Assembly: GCF_000060285.1 (NCBI RefSeq)
Contig: NC_008555.1
Span: 744,001 to 808,000, forward strand
Direction of reading: 5' to 3'
Length of the DNA: 64,000 nucleotides
Origin: Listeria welshimeri serovar 6b str. SLCC5334
GTDB taxonomy: Bacteria; Bacillota; Bacilli; Lactobacillales; Listeriaceae
Both the position numbers and the translations under genes were made by a program. Below, one piece after another: positions 35,601 to 44,109 of the stretch (positions are counted from its first letter, which is position 1; each line of letters begins with the position of its first letter). A model generated the notes under the pieces. That model saw nothing but the letters and a program-made list of their open reading frames with translations, was not told the DNA's origin and made no database searches.

Positions 35601-35683
35601 GAAAAAAGCCCCCTATTCATTTTTGTGGAATAGATTCTCGCTTGATAGAAGAATTATTCCCGAAAGAGGGGACTGGGAAACAT

Positions 35684-36604
35684 TTATTTTTTTGCAGCGT
35701 TTGCTAATTGTTTGATTTTGGCAGCAGAATAAATATGTGAAATCGTGAAAATAATCAGTGCTAACCAGATGAACATGAATGCAAATAATTGGATATGATC
35801 AAAACTTTCTTTGAACAGTAAAACGCCGAGTGCCAGCATTAAAGTTGGTCCGATATATTGCAAGAAGCCAACCATTGTATAGCTGATTTTCTTTGCAGCA
35901 GTGGCAAATAATAGCAGCGGGATAGCAGTAACAACACCAGCACCAACTAAAATGATATTTGTTTGTGCGGGATACTGCATCAATCCATTGGTGGCGAAAA
36001 AGATGACATATATAAGTGCAAATGGTGTAATAATCATGGTTTCAAGCGTTAAGCCAGTCCATACAGAAACCGAAACAACTTTTTTTATCAGCCCGTAAAG
36101 AGAGAAAGTAACAGCCATACCAATCGCTGCAAAAGGAACAGACCCAAGATGCCAAGTAAGTATTAAAACACCAATTGTAGCGGAGATTACTGCAATAATT
36201 TCTCCACGACTCAAGCGCTCCTTTAAAATAACTGTTGCTAGAAGTACGTTTACAAGTGGATTGATGTAGTAACCAAGACTTGCTTCTGTCACATGACCGC
36301 TGTTTACCGTATAAATGAATAAATACCAGTTTGCTGTAACTAAAAAAGCCGCCGCAATAATGGCGATAAGCGTTTTCGGTTTAAGCAAAACATCTTTTGT
36401 TTCTTGAAAAACCATTGAAGCCTTTCGTAAACAAACGATTAAAAATAACATAAAAATAAAAGACCAAATAATCCTATAGGCCAAAATCTCCATTGGCGGG
36501 ACATTGGTCACTAGCTTCCAGTATATTGGAAGAACGCCCCAACACACATAAGCGAGAGCGCCAGCGATGATTCCGCCCAGCTGTCCGTTTTGTTTATTTT
36601 CCAT
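35684..36604 (-). CDS. rarD: RarD-type EamA drug/metabolite transporter
   Basis: A 306-residue transporter with ten predicted helices in two EamA halves. GIIAGALAYVCWGVLPIYWKLVTNVPPMEILAYRIIWSF (residues 10-50) is the RarD signature, and NWYLFIYTVNSGHVTEASLGYYINPLVNVLL follows. RarD proteins were first linked to chloramphenicol resistance, but the substrate is not settled. It reads in the same direction as the SDR gene but is 83 bases upstream, so cotranscription is possible. Confidence 0.85.
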   Translation of the reverse strand: MENKQNGQLGGIIAGALAYVCWGVLPIYWKLVTNVPPMEILAYRIIWSFIFMLFLIVCLRKASMVFQETKDVLLKPKTLIAIIAAAFLVTANWYLFIYTVNSGHVTEASLGYYINPLVNVLLATVILKERLSRGEIIAVISATIGVLILTWHLGSVPFAAIGMAVTFSLYGLIKKVVSVSVWTGLTLETMIITPFALIYVIFFATNGLMQYPAQTNIILVGAGVVTAIPLLLFATAAKKISYTMVGFLQYIGPTLMLALGVLLFKESFDHIQLFAFMFIWLALIIFTISHIYSAAKIKQLANAAKK

Positions 36605-36671
36605 TGTGATGTTAGCCCCCTTTTTTAAAACAATAGAACTATTTTATCCTAAAAGGGAGAATAAAGCTATA

Positions 36672-36702
36672 AAAAAACTACGAATAGGCTTGCTATTCGT
36701 AG
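36672..36702 (-). terminator. Terminator of YceI-family gene
   Basis: ACTACGAATAG pairs with CTATTCGTAGT around a 5-base loop downstream of the minus-strand YceI gene; the A-rich flank gives the T-tract on that strand. Confidence 0.8.
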
Positions 36703-36711
36703 TTCCAACAA

Positions 36712-37242
36712 TTATTTACTTGCTTCGATTTGGATGTTTAATTTTACTTCGTCACCAATAAGTACGCCACCAGTTTCTAACGCAGCATTGTAATTTAGGC
36801 CAAAGTCTTTACGATTGAATTTACCTTTTGCTTCAAATCCAGCTACCATGTTACCAGTGTTTGGATCTTTTCCAGTACCTTCATAGCTTACTTCTAGTGT
36901 AAGAGGTTTTGTTACGTCACGAATAGTTAAATCACCAGTCACTTCGTATTCATCATCGCCATCAGCTGTGATTTTTGTTGCTGTAAAAGTAATGTTTGGA
37001 TATTTTTCAACATTAAAGAAATCTTCGCTTTTTAAATGACCATCACGTTGGGCTTGGCGAGTGTCAATGGATTCTGCTGCAACGGAAAAGTTTAATTTTG
37101 CGGATGTTAAATCTTCTGGATCCATTTCGATATCTGCTGTGAAATCGCTAAATGCACCTTTTACTTTTGATACCATCATGTGTTTTACTTGAAATTCGAT
37201 TGAACTGTGAGCTGCGTCTACGTTCCATTTTTCTACTGTCAT
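36712..37242 (-). CDS. YceI-family protein
   Basis: A 176-residue lipocalin-like YceI protein. WNVDAAHSSIEFQVKHMMVSKVKGAFSDFTADIEMD (residues 5-40) and NFSVAAESIDTRQAQRDGHLKSEDFFNVEKYPNITF are the conserved strands; it binds long polyprenyl chains in characterised members. There is no signal peptide, so this copy is cytosolic. My recollection is that the Listeria homologue is part of the general-stress (sigma-B) response, but I did not find a clean sigma-B promoter. The ribosome site is GGAGG. Confidence 0.88.
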   Translation of the reverse strand: MTVEKWNVDAAHSSIEFQVKHMMVSKVKGAFSDFTADIEMDPEDLTSAKLNFSVAAESIDTRQAQRDGHLKSEDFFNVEKYPNITFTATKITADGDDEYEVTGDLTIRDVTKPLTLEVSYEGTGKDPNTGNMVAGFEAKGKFNRKDFGLNYNAALETGGVLIGDEVKLNIQIEASK

Positions 37243-37347
37243 TGTTTCATTCCTCCAAATATGTTTTTTTATAAAAGTACTCCTCTTATAATCTAGCCTA
37301 AATCGTTTAAGATTAAACCTTAGAAAATATACTTTTACGAATTAGAA

Positions 37348-37359
37348 AAGCAATTGCTT
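37348..37359. promoter_or_regulatory. Palindrome between YceI and MarR genes
   Basis: AAGCAATTGCTT is a perfect 12-bp palindrome in the 254-base AT-rich gap between the divergent YceI and MarR-like genes. It could be a MarR operator for either gene. The rest of the gap shows no other clear structure. Confidence 0.35.
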
Positions 37360-37496
37360 AACTGTTTATAAATAAACTATATCACACTTACTTTTAATAA
37401 GCAACTATAAAAACGTATTATAAATATATTTTTTTCGTAAATTTGATTGAGTTTTTTGCATAAAGTGCGTAAAATAGGTTGTAAGAGGGAGGTTGG

Positions 37497-37961
37497 ATGA
37501 TGGTAGGAATTAATACACATACAGAAAATATTAGTGAATTATTAAAAACATATTGGTCCATACAGCGGATTTCAGCGGGATATGCTGATCAAAATGCGGC
37601 TAGTTTAGGTTTAACTATTCAACAACTTGCTATGATAAATGTGATTTATAGCACCCCAGGAATTTCAGTGGCAGATTTAACTAAACGATTAATTATTACT
37701 GGAAGTTCTGCAGCAGCCAATGTGGATGGGCTAATTAGCTTAGGTTTAGTGATGAAATTAAATAAAACTATTCCAAATGATAGTATGGATCTTACATTAA
37801 AACTTTCAAAAAAAGGAGAAGACTTATCAAAACGTTCGACTGCAAATGCCTTTATGTATAAAGCAATGATGAAAGTTTTCGAAAATTTATCCGAAAATGA
37901 AATAGAGGACTTAATTCGTTTAAATAAAAAAGTCGAAACATTACTGAAAAAAAGCAAATAA
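37497..37961 (+). CDS. MarR-family transcriptional regulator
   Basis: A 154-residue winged-helix regulator. LTIQQLAMINVIYSTPGISVADLTKRLIITGSSAAANVDGLISLGLV (about residues 38-85) is the MarR DNA-binding region, with helices for dimerisation on both ends. It diverges from the YceI gene, with a palindrome in between. The ligand is unknown. The ribosome site is GGGAGG; the ATG at 37500 is an equally good start. Confidence 0.78.
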   Translation: MMVGINTHTENISELLKTYWSIQRISAGYADQNAASLGLTIQQLAMINVIYSTPGISVADLTKRLIITGSSAAANVDGLISLGLVMKLNKTIPNDSMDLTLKLSKKGEDLSKRSTANAFMYKAMMKVFENLSENEIEDLIRLNKKVETLLKKSK

Positions 37962-37963
37962 AA

Positions 37964-38010
37964 ACATCTCCTGTATCATTCAAGTAAAAATGAATGAACA
38001 AGAGATGTTT
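37964..38010. terminator. Bidirectional terminator
   Basis: AAACATCTC pairs with GAGATGTTT, and TCATTCA with a nearby TGAATGA forms a nested stem. It separates the MarR gene from the convergent permease gene. Confidence 0.8.
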
Positions 38011-38012
38011 TT

Positions 38013-39473
38013 TTATTTTTCATCAAATTTGCAGTCTTCCAGTGGAATGACTTTTGTTTTATTTGTAAATTTAAAAGTTAACCAGAATATGAGGAAAATG
38101 GGAAGGCCGATATAAGAAATACCGATTTTTTGCCACCAAGCTGGATTGGTGAATTCTGGTTTTAAAAAAGCGACATAATCTTGACCAACAATAACTAAAA
38201 TACATAAAATAAGCGCTAAAATTGGACCAAATGGAAAAAATTTTGCTTTATATTTAAGTTCATTTAAGTTGTGGCCTTGTTTGATGAAAGCCTTTCTAAA
38301 ACGATAATGACTGATAGCAATTCCAACCCAAGCGATAAATCCAGTTAAGCCAGACGCCGAAAGCAACCATGTATAAATCACTGTGCCGTTTTCAGTTAGC
38401 GTTGTAATAAAGGTCATTGCGCCAACGATGGTTGTGACAATTAATGCAGCCATTGGAATTCCGCGACGATTTACTTTTCCTAAGAAGCGAGGAGCTTTTT
38501 TATCACGAGCCATTGCCCAGAGCATTCTTGTAGAAGCATAAAGTCCAGAGTTACCGGCAGATAGCACAGAAGTTAAAATAACCGCGTTCATTACCGAAGC
38601 TGCAAAAGCAAGACCAGCTTTCTCGAAAACTAACGTAAACGGACTAATCGCAACATCTGTCGCATCAGCACTTAGTAAATTTGGATTAGTATAAGGAATA
38701 ATCATCCCAATAATAAATATTGCAAAGATATAAAATAACAAAATCCGCCAGAAAACTTGTTTAATTGCTTTTGGAACACTTTTTTCTGGAGTAGCACTTT
38801 CACCAGCTGCGATACCAACCATTTCTGTTCCTTGGAAAGAAAATCCAGCAATCAAGAAAGTACCTAATATGGCAAAAAATCCACCTTTAAACGGCGCATC
38901 TCCGGTAGTGAAATTCGAAAAGCCAATTGCTTCACCGCCAAGAATCCCGACAATTGTTAGCACGCCGACAATAAGGAAAATAATAACTGTAGCTACCTTA
39001 ATAATAGAAAACCAATACTCTGATTCCCCGTAAGCTTTTACTGATAGAGCATTTAATCCAAAAATCAAAATTAAGAAAATTGCACTCCATAACCAAGCTG
39101 GGGTGTTCGGTAACCAAAATTGTACAATGATAGCCGCTGTAGAAATATCGACAGCTAGCGTAATAGCCCAGTTAAACCAATAATTCCAACCTAGCGCAAA
39201 ACCAAAAGCTGGATCCACAAACCGACTAGCATATGTGCTAAATGAGCCAGATACAGGCATATAAGTCGCCATCTCGCCTAAACTAGTCATTAAAAAGTAA
39301 ACCATAATCCCAATCGCGATATAAGCAACTAATGCTCCTCCAGGTCCAGCTGTATGAATGGCATTTCCACTTGCCAAAAATAAACCTGTTCCAATTGAAC
39401 CACCAATCGCAATCATAGATAAATGTCTAGTTTTTAAGTCGCGATGTATTTCACCCTGTGTTTCTTTTTTCAC
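38013..39473 (-). CDS. lysP: Lysine-type APC amino acid permease
   Basis: A 486-residue, 12-helix APC permease: RHLSMIAIGGSIGTGLFLASGNAIHTAGPGGAL (residues 17-49) and YMPVSGSFSTYASRFVDPAFGFALGWNYWFNW. A lysine riboswitch directly upstream identifies the substrate as lysine, stronger evidence than the fold. The start is GTG with the ribosome site AAAGGGAG. When lysine is high the riboswitch should terminate transcription and stop uptake. Confidence 0.9.
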   Translation of the reverse strand: MKKETQGEIHRDLKTRHLSMIAIGGSIGTGLFLASGNAIHTAGPGGALVAYIAIGIMVYFLMTSLGEMATYMPVSGSFSTYASRFVDPAFGFALGWNYWFNWAITLAVDISTAAIIVQFWLPNTPAWLWSAIFLILIFGLNALSVKAYGESEYWFSIIKVATVIIFLIVGVLTIVGILGGEAIGFSNFTTGDAPFKGGFFAILGTFLIAGFSFQGTEMVGIAAGESATPEKSVPKAIKQVFWRILLFYIFAIFIIGMIIPYTNPNLLSADATDVAISPFTLVFEKAGLAFAASVMNAVILTSVLSAGNSGLYASTRMLWAMARDKKAPRFLGKVNRRGIPMAALIVTTIVGAMTFITTLTENGTVIYTWLLSASGLTGFIAWVGIAISHYRFRKAFIKQGHNLNELKYKAKFFPFGPILALILCILVIVGQDYVAFLKPEFTNPAWWQKIGISYIGLPIFLIFWLTFKFTNKTKVIPLEDCKFDEK

Positions 39474-39513
39474 TATAAATCTCCCTTTCTATTATTAGAG
39501 GAAGTGCGCAAAA

Positions 39514-39776
39514 AACAGCCAATCTGCAAGAAATTGGCTGTTACGTATTTTACCAACATCATTTTGTCAGATAGCACACCTATAAGAAATTTCGACAAAT
39601 TCTTATAGCAGTCCAGCTCCTTTAGGAAACTGTCCCAACAACTATTTCTAAACAAAGAGAAAATAGTCACTTCGGCAATCATCCTGTTCATTCTTTGTCA
39701 TCAGCGTCTTTGTTTCGCTTCTAAAAAATTACTTGTGAATCTTGCAACCTCTACCTCACCATTTGGATGAGGGTTT
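39514..39776 (-). ncRNA. Lysine riboswitch (L box)
   Basis: Read on the minus strand the permease leader shows the L-box core: GTGAGGTAGAGGTTGCAAG, then AGTAA, GATTGCCGAAGTG, GTTGGGACAG and GCTGGACTGCTATAAG in the right order. It ends in a terminator hairpin, AACAGCCAAT with ATTGGCTGTT (39514-39542) plus a T tract, about 40 bases before the start. This makes it a lysine-OFF transcriptional switch. Boundaries at the 5' side are approximate. Confidence 0.88.
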
Positions 39777-39833
39777 ATATTCAATTATTTACTTTACCCA
39801 TAATAACGGATAATGAACAGTTTGGCAATATGT

Positions 39834-40595
39834 TTAGTAAAATTGTAACGCTTCTTTGATTGTGCTGTAAGTAGTTAAAGATGACAAATTCTCTTGATAA
39901 CGAATTAAGGTCATTGCGAATTTAGGAGAAATACCTGTGATAATCAATTCCACACCAGTTAACTTCATAAATCCATGAAATTTCACCAGATTCATCACAG
40001 CATCTTCATTAAACTCAGCAAGTCCAGAAAGGTCCACAATTAAATAATCTTCTTTGCCATTATCCATGTATTCACTCACATATTCAGACATTTGTTGGAA
40101 ACGTTCATTTGTCAGAGAGCCAATTAATGGTAACACACAAATATTTTCTTTAATAGGAACAATTGGTGTAGAAAGTTTCTCGATTTCATCTAGCGATTTT
40201 TCAAGTTCGAGTTGGTAGTTGTGTTCGGTTGTAACGTCTTTTTGAATGCCAACAAAATACAAATGGCCATTATCATCATTAATAGGTTCGATAGTAAGTT
40301 CATTCATAAAAGAAGAGCCATCTTTACGATAATTTTTTAGTAAAACATTCGCTGTTGATTTTTGTTTAATAGCTTGACGGATTTTGGAGACTTCTTCTTT
40401 GTCCGTATCATCCCCTTGTAAAAAATGACAATTGGAGCCAATAGCTTCTTCTTTAGCATAGCCAGTAATATTTTCAAAACCAGTGTTTACAAAAATAATC
40501 GGATTGTTTTTTTGTTCAGCATCAGTAATAATTACTCCTACACTAGACAAATTTAATGCTTCTAAAATAACATCGAATTTTGGATAAGCAGTCAT
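39834..40595 (-). CDS. LOV-STAS blue-light photoreceptor
   Basis: A 253-residue protein with an N-terminal PAS/LOV domain and a C-terminal STAS domain. The photoactive Cys56 lies in GSNCHFLQGDDTD, and NTGFENITGYAKEEAIG precedes it; the STAS region starts at about residue 140 (IVPIKENICVLPLIGSLTNERFQ...DYLIVDLSGLAEFN). It is the YtvA homologue of Listeria (Lmo0799 by recollection), which binds FMN, senses blue light and stimulates the stressosome for sigma-B. It is a single gene on the minus strand. Confidence 0.93.
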   Translation of the reverse strand: MTAYPKFDVILEALNLSSVGVIITDAEQKNNPIIFVNTGFENITGYAKEEAIGSNCHFLQGDDTDKEEVSKIRQAIKQKSTANVLLKNYRKDGSSFMNELTIEPINDDNGHLYFVGIQKDVTTEHNYQLELEKSLDEIEKLSTPIVPIKENICVLPLIGSLTNERFQQMSEYVSEYMDNGKEDYLIVDLSGLAEFNEDAVMNLVKFHGFMKLTGVELIITGISPKFAMTLIRYQENLSSLTTYSTIKEALQFY

Positions 40596-40746
40596 TTACG
40601 TCTTTTCCCCCTTTATAAATACAAATCTATCATACCATGTGAAAGAGGGAAAACCCAATGTCTAATTTGTGAAATAAATCGTACATAAGCAGAAAATGAG
40701 AAATCAAATAAAACCGGGTGTATAATAGAAGGAGAGGTGATTAGTT

Positions 40747-41097
40747 ATGTATATTAGATTTACAGAAAGCGCCAAAAATCGACTTCAAGCACTCCGCTCG
40801 AATTTAGCTGGACAACTACATTTATATTATGACACAGAAGGCTGTTCGTGTGAAAATAGCGGTATTTTTACGCTTCGTTTAGTGGAAGCTAAAACAGCTG
40901 AAGACAACGAAATCGATTCTAATATTGGACCAGTATTAATAAAACGGTGGACAGAAATATTTTTAGAAGAAGCGCTTATTATCGATTATGATGATACAGC
41001 CAAAACGATGATTCTAAAAAGTGACGGTCAGTATTATAATCGTAATTTATTGCTTGTAACGGATAAAGATGAAGTCATTAGTTGTCCGATTAGTTAA
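40747..41097 (+). CDS. HesB/IscA-like iron-sulfur assembly domain protein
   Basis: A 116-residue Fe-S biogenesis domain protein: MYIRFTESAKNRLQALRSNLAGQLHLYYDTEGCSCENSGIF. A Cys-Ser-Cys motif (residues 32-34) lies where HesB/IscA proteins have their first metal Cys, but the C-terminal Cys-x-Cys of true A-type carriers is reduced to one Cys near the end (VISCPIS). It resembles the YqkB/YneR group of firmicutes. The ribosome site is GGAGAGG. Confidence 0.72.
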   Translation: MYIRFTESAKNRLQALRSNLAGQLHLYYDTEGCSCENSGIFTLRLVEAKTAEDNEIDSNIGPVLIKRWTEIFLEEALIIDYDDTAKTMILKSDGQYYNRNLLLVTDKDEVISCPIS

Positions 41098-41108
41098 GAG
41101 AGATATTT

Positions 41109-41145
41109 GAAGCTTGCAGATATAATAGTCTGTAAGCTTTTTTTG
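41109..41145 (+). terminator. Terminator of Fe-S protein gene
   Basis: AAGCTTGCAGA pairs with TCTGTAAGCTT (one G-T) around an 8-base loop, followed by Ts. Confidence 0.85.
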
Positions 41146-41253
41146 TCACCTTTTTGTCATACTTTAGCAGTTGAATTTACTAATTTGGGAAAATAACTTT
41201 CGCTTAAATATGTATTATTAGTATAGATGGAAAAACATGAAGGAGTTAATTGA

Positions 41254-43194
41254 ATGAAACAACTAGGTTTTTTAATATTAATGATGACTTTACTATTAAG
41301 TGGATTTATTCCAAATGTACATGCAAAGACAGAGGGACCGCAAGCAGCTAATAATTTACAAGTAGCACCACCAGCTGCAATTAAAGATATTTTTCCAGAT
41401 CCTGCTATGGCGAATGAAGTTTTAAAAGACTTGAATCTTAATAAATTAAATAAACAAAGCACCATCGATACGGTGACTCAAACCGAATTAAATAGTATTA
41501 CTGGATCTTTTCAAGCAATTAATAAAGGAATTAAATCAATAGAGGGTGCGGAATATCTGCAAAATATAACTGAACTAGATGTGGAGAAAAACCAAATAAC
41601 AGATATAACACCAGTTGCAAATCTCAAGAAATTGACCACATTGTTAATTAATAGTAATCAAATAAAAGATATATCACCAGTGGCTGATTTAGCTAATTTA
41701 ACTACTTTCTACTGTGGGAATAATCCTATTAGCGATATTAGTGCAGTTCAAAATCTCACTAAATTATCTATTTTTAATTGTTACACAGCTAACGTAGAAA
41801 ATATAAGTCCTGTCAAGAATCTTATTAATCTAAAAACATTAAGTTTAGGAAGTAATAACATACATGATATTAGTGATATAGAAAAATTAACTGCTCTCGA
41901 ATATCTTAGTTTTAGTAATAATCCAGTAGAAAATCCAGAAGTTATTGGTAATTTAATAAACTTAAATACATTGTGGTTATATAATGCGCAGATTAAAAAT
42001 ATTGATTTCACAGCAAGTTTACCTAGTTTAACAAGTGTTTATTTATATAACAATCAAATTAGTGACATTAGCGAAGTAAGCAATTGGAGAAATATCGAGT
42101 ATTTAGAACTAAATGGTAATCAGATATCAGATATAACGCCAATAGCCAATCTAACTACTCTTAAAACACTAAAGTTACAGGATCAAAAAATTACCAATCC
42201 TGAAATACCTTTCCAAAAAAATGTTTCCATTGAAAATAAAGTAATAGATAATTTTGGAAATATAGTAGCACCAAATAATATTAGTGATAATGGGATGTAT
42301 AATAGCCCTACTTTATCATGGGATTTAAACGAAATAAAAGACAGTCTCTCTTATGACTTTTCAACAAAAATGACAATTTTAAAAATAAATGCTACTTTTT
42401 CAGGAACAGTGATTCAGCCATTAATAAAAGATAGCACTCGACCTGTCATTACAGCAGATGAAAAAATTAGTTATCCCGAACGAACAATAAAAACAGCAGC
42501 CGAATTTTTAACCGATATTCATGCGACAACAGATGACGGCAGTCCAGTCGAGGTGGATTTAAGTGCGGTAGATTTTGATAAGCCAGGAAGTTATACAGTG
42601 ACTTTAACAGCGGTAGATTCGGCAGGGAACGTGGCAACTCCAGTAAATGTTATTATTACTATTACAGCGGTAGATATGAGCAAACCTGTCATTACAGCAG
42701 ATGAAAAAATTAGTTATCCCGAACGAACAATAAAAACAGCAGCCGAATTTTTAACCGATATTCATGCGACAACAGATGACGGCAGTCCAGTCGAGGTGGA
42801 TTTAAGTGCGGTAGATTTTGATAAGCCCGGAAGTTATACAGTGACTTTAACAGCGGTGGATTCGGCGGGAAACGTGGCAACTCCAGTTCAAGTAACAATT
42901 ATTATTACTAGTTCAGAAAAAATAGATCCGGTTATTCCAGTTGTCCCCGAAGAAAGAGATATAAAACCAGAAGAGCCAAAGAAAATAACTATTCTTCCAA
43001 AAGATCAGGAAATGCTTATAACAATTATTCCAAAAGAAAATATCGAAAAATTAAGTTCAATCAGTGATACCAAAGTAACAGAAAAGAAGGAAGTAAAGAA
43101 TAAAACTCTTCCGAAAACTGGTGACCAATTACCTTTTACAGCATTTTGGGGATTGCTTATTATCTCAGCAAGTATTTCTTATTTTCGTAAATAA
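41254..43194 (+). CDS. Internalin-family LPXTG surface protein
   Basis: A 646-residue sortase-anchored internalin. Signal peptide 1-26 (LMMTLLLSGFIPNVHA). After a cap (about 40-100) come about nine 22-residue leucine-rich repeats (about 105-315, LxxLTTLLINSNQIKDISPVADL type). An Ig-like inter-repeat region leads into two nearly identical bacterial-Ig repeats (about 395-550), a Pro/Lys linker, and the LPKTG anchor (about 617) with hydrophobic stretch and charged tail. Listeria internalins bind host or surface ligands; this one corresponds to lmo0801 by position. No virulence role can be read from sequence. Confidence 0.93.
   Translation: MKQLGFLILMMTLLLSGFIPNVHAKTEGPQAANNLQVAPPAAIKDIFPDPAMANEVLKDLNLNKLNKQSTIDTVTQTELNSITGSFQAINKGIKSIEGAEYLQNITELDVEKNQITDITPVANLKKLTTLLINSNQIKDISPVADLANLTTFYCGNNPISDISAVQNLTKLSIFNCYTANVENISPVKNLINLKTLSLGSNNIHDISDIEKLTALEYLSFSNNPVENPEVIGNLINLNTLWLYNAQIKNIDFTASLPSLTSVYLYNNQISDISEVSNWRNIEYLELNGNQISDITPIANLTTLKTLKLQDQKITNPEIPFQKNVSIENKVIDNFGNIVAPNNISDNGMYNSPTLSWDLNEIKDSLSYDFSTKMTILKINATFSGTVIQPLIKDSTRPVITADEKISYPERTIKTAAEFLTDIHATTDDGSPVEVDLSAVDFDKPGSYTVTLTAVDSAGNVATPVNVIITITAVDMSKPVITADEKISYPERTIKTAAEFLTDIHATTDDGSPVEVDLSAVDFDKPGSYTVTLTAVDSAGNVATPVQVTIIITSSEKIDPVIPVVPEERDIKPEEPKKITILPKDQEMLITIIPKENIEKLSSISDTKVTEKKEVKNKTLPKTGDQLPFTAFWGLLIISASISYFRK
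42442..42888 (+). repeat. Tandem 243-bp repeat inside internalin gene
   Basis: Two units at about 42442-42645 and 42685-42888, offset by exactly 243 bp (81 codons). They encode the same PVITADEKISYPERTI... Ig-like module. I see only a few silent differences (for example AAGCCAGGA versus AAGCCCGGA), so the duplication or gene conversion is recent. Confidence 0.9.
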
Positions 43195-43200
43195 CCATTT

Positions 43201-43237
43201 TTGCCTAGGATAAATTCGTATTCTAGGCTTTTTTATG
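43201..43237 (+). terminator. Terminator of internalin gene
   Basis: GCCTAGGA and TCTAGGC-type arms pair around an AT-rich loop (CCTAG with CTAGG core), followed by a T run, directly after the LPXTG gene. Confidence 0.75.
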
Positions 43238-43342
43238 AAAATTGCATTAGAATGTGGTGAAACTTTAGACATATAGTTACACTGGCTTCGGTTTTGTAGT
43301 AACATGTAGTAGGAAGTTTATACATATGGAAGGAGTGTCATC

Positions 43343-43981
43343 ATGGAACAACCATCAGTAGATGAGCTGAAGAACTGGCGAAATGTTATGCTTCTTCATC
43401 GTTTTGCACTAGAAGAAGTTAACACAAAGCTTAAAATATTAAACGAAGAATTCCAATTTATTCATGATTATAACCCAATGGAGCACTTAAAATCACGAGT
43501 AAAATCGCTTGAGAGTATTGGAGCAAAATTAGAAAAGAAAAATCTGGATATTACACCAGAAAATGCGCTAAAGCATGTACATGATATTGCAGGAATTCGA
43601 ATTACCTGTTCGTTTGTATCAGATATTTTTAGAATTCATGAAATGCTTGCAGGCCAAAATGATATCACTATTAAACGTGTAAAAGATTATGTAACTAATC
43701 CAAAACCAAATGGTTATCGTAGTTTGCATTTGCTTTGTGAAGTGCCTATTTTCCTAACGAATCGTTCAGAAAAAATGACTGTTGAGATTCAAATTCGAAC
43801 CGTTGCAATGGATTTTTGGGCGAGTTTAGAACATAAAATATATTATAAATATCAACAAGAAGCGCCAGTCGAACTTGTGAAAGAACTACAAGATGCAGCG
43901 CGTATTATTACTCATTTGGATGAAAAAATGAAAAATTTGAATGATCAAATTGATCAATATAAAAAAGAAAAAGAAAAGTAA
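43343..43981 (+). CDS. relP: Small alarmone synthetase (RelP-type)
   Basis: A 212-residue single-domain (p)ppGpp synthetase with no hydrolase domain. RVKSLESIGAKLEKKN, HDIAGIRITCSFVSDIFRIHEML, DYVTNPKPNGYRSLHLL, and TVEIQIRTVAMDFWASLEHKIYYKY (about residues 142-166) are all catalytic motifs of the synthetase fold. It makes ppGpp or pppGpp from GDP/GTP and ATP. Listeria has RelA, RelP and RelQ; this locus lacks the NAD kinase neighbour of RelQ, so RelP is the better name. It is transcribed alone from GGAGTG. Confidence 0.87.
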   Translation: MEQPSVDELKNWRNVMLLHRFALEEVNTKLKILNEEFQFIHDYNPMEHLKSRVKSLESIGAKLEKKNLDITPENALKHVHDIAGIRITCSFVSDIFRIHEMLAGQNDITIKRVKDYVTNPKPNGYRSLHLLCEVPIFLTNRSEKMTVEIQIRTVAMDFWASLEHKIYYKYQQEAPVELVKELQDAARIITHLDEKMKNLNDQIDQYKKEKEK

Positions 43982-44109
43982 GCATAAATAATGGCTTTAT
44001 TTCTATGTAAACCAAGTGTTTGCAAAGAAATGAAGCTGTTTTATATTTGCGAGATAGTTTATTTTGCTTCATAATAATATAAGAGAAAAAGGAAAGGGGA
44101 CTATACATA

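Noticed and set aside
37243-37496. Sigma-B promoter for the YceI gene
   Set aside because: On the minus strand GTTT is followed 16 bases later by GGCTAG, which is not close enough to GGGTAT to call.
42442-42888. CRISPR array
   Set aside because: The repeats are 243 bp and protein-coding within the internalin; no short regular repeat-spacer pattern occurs anywhere in the window.
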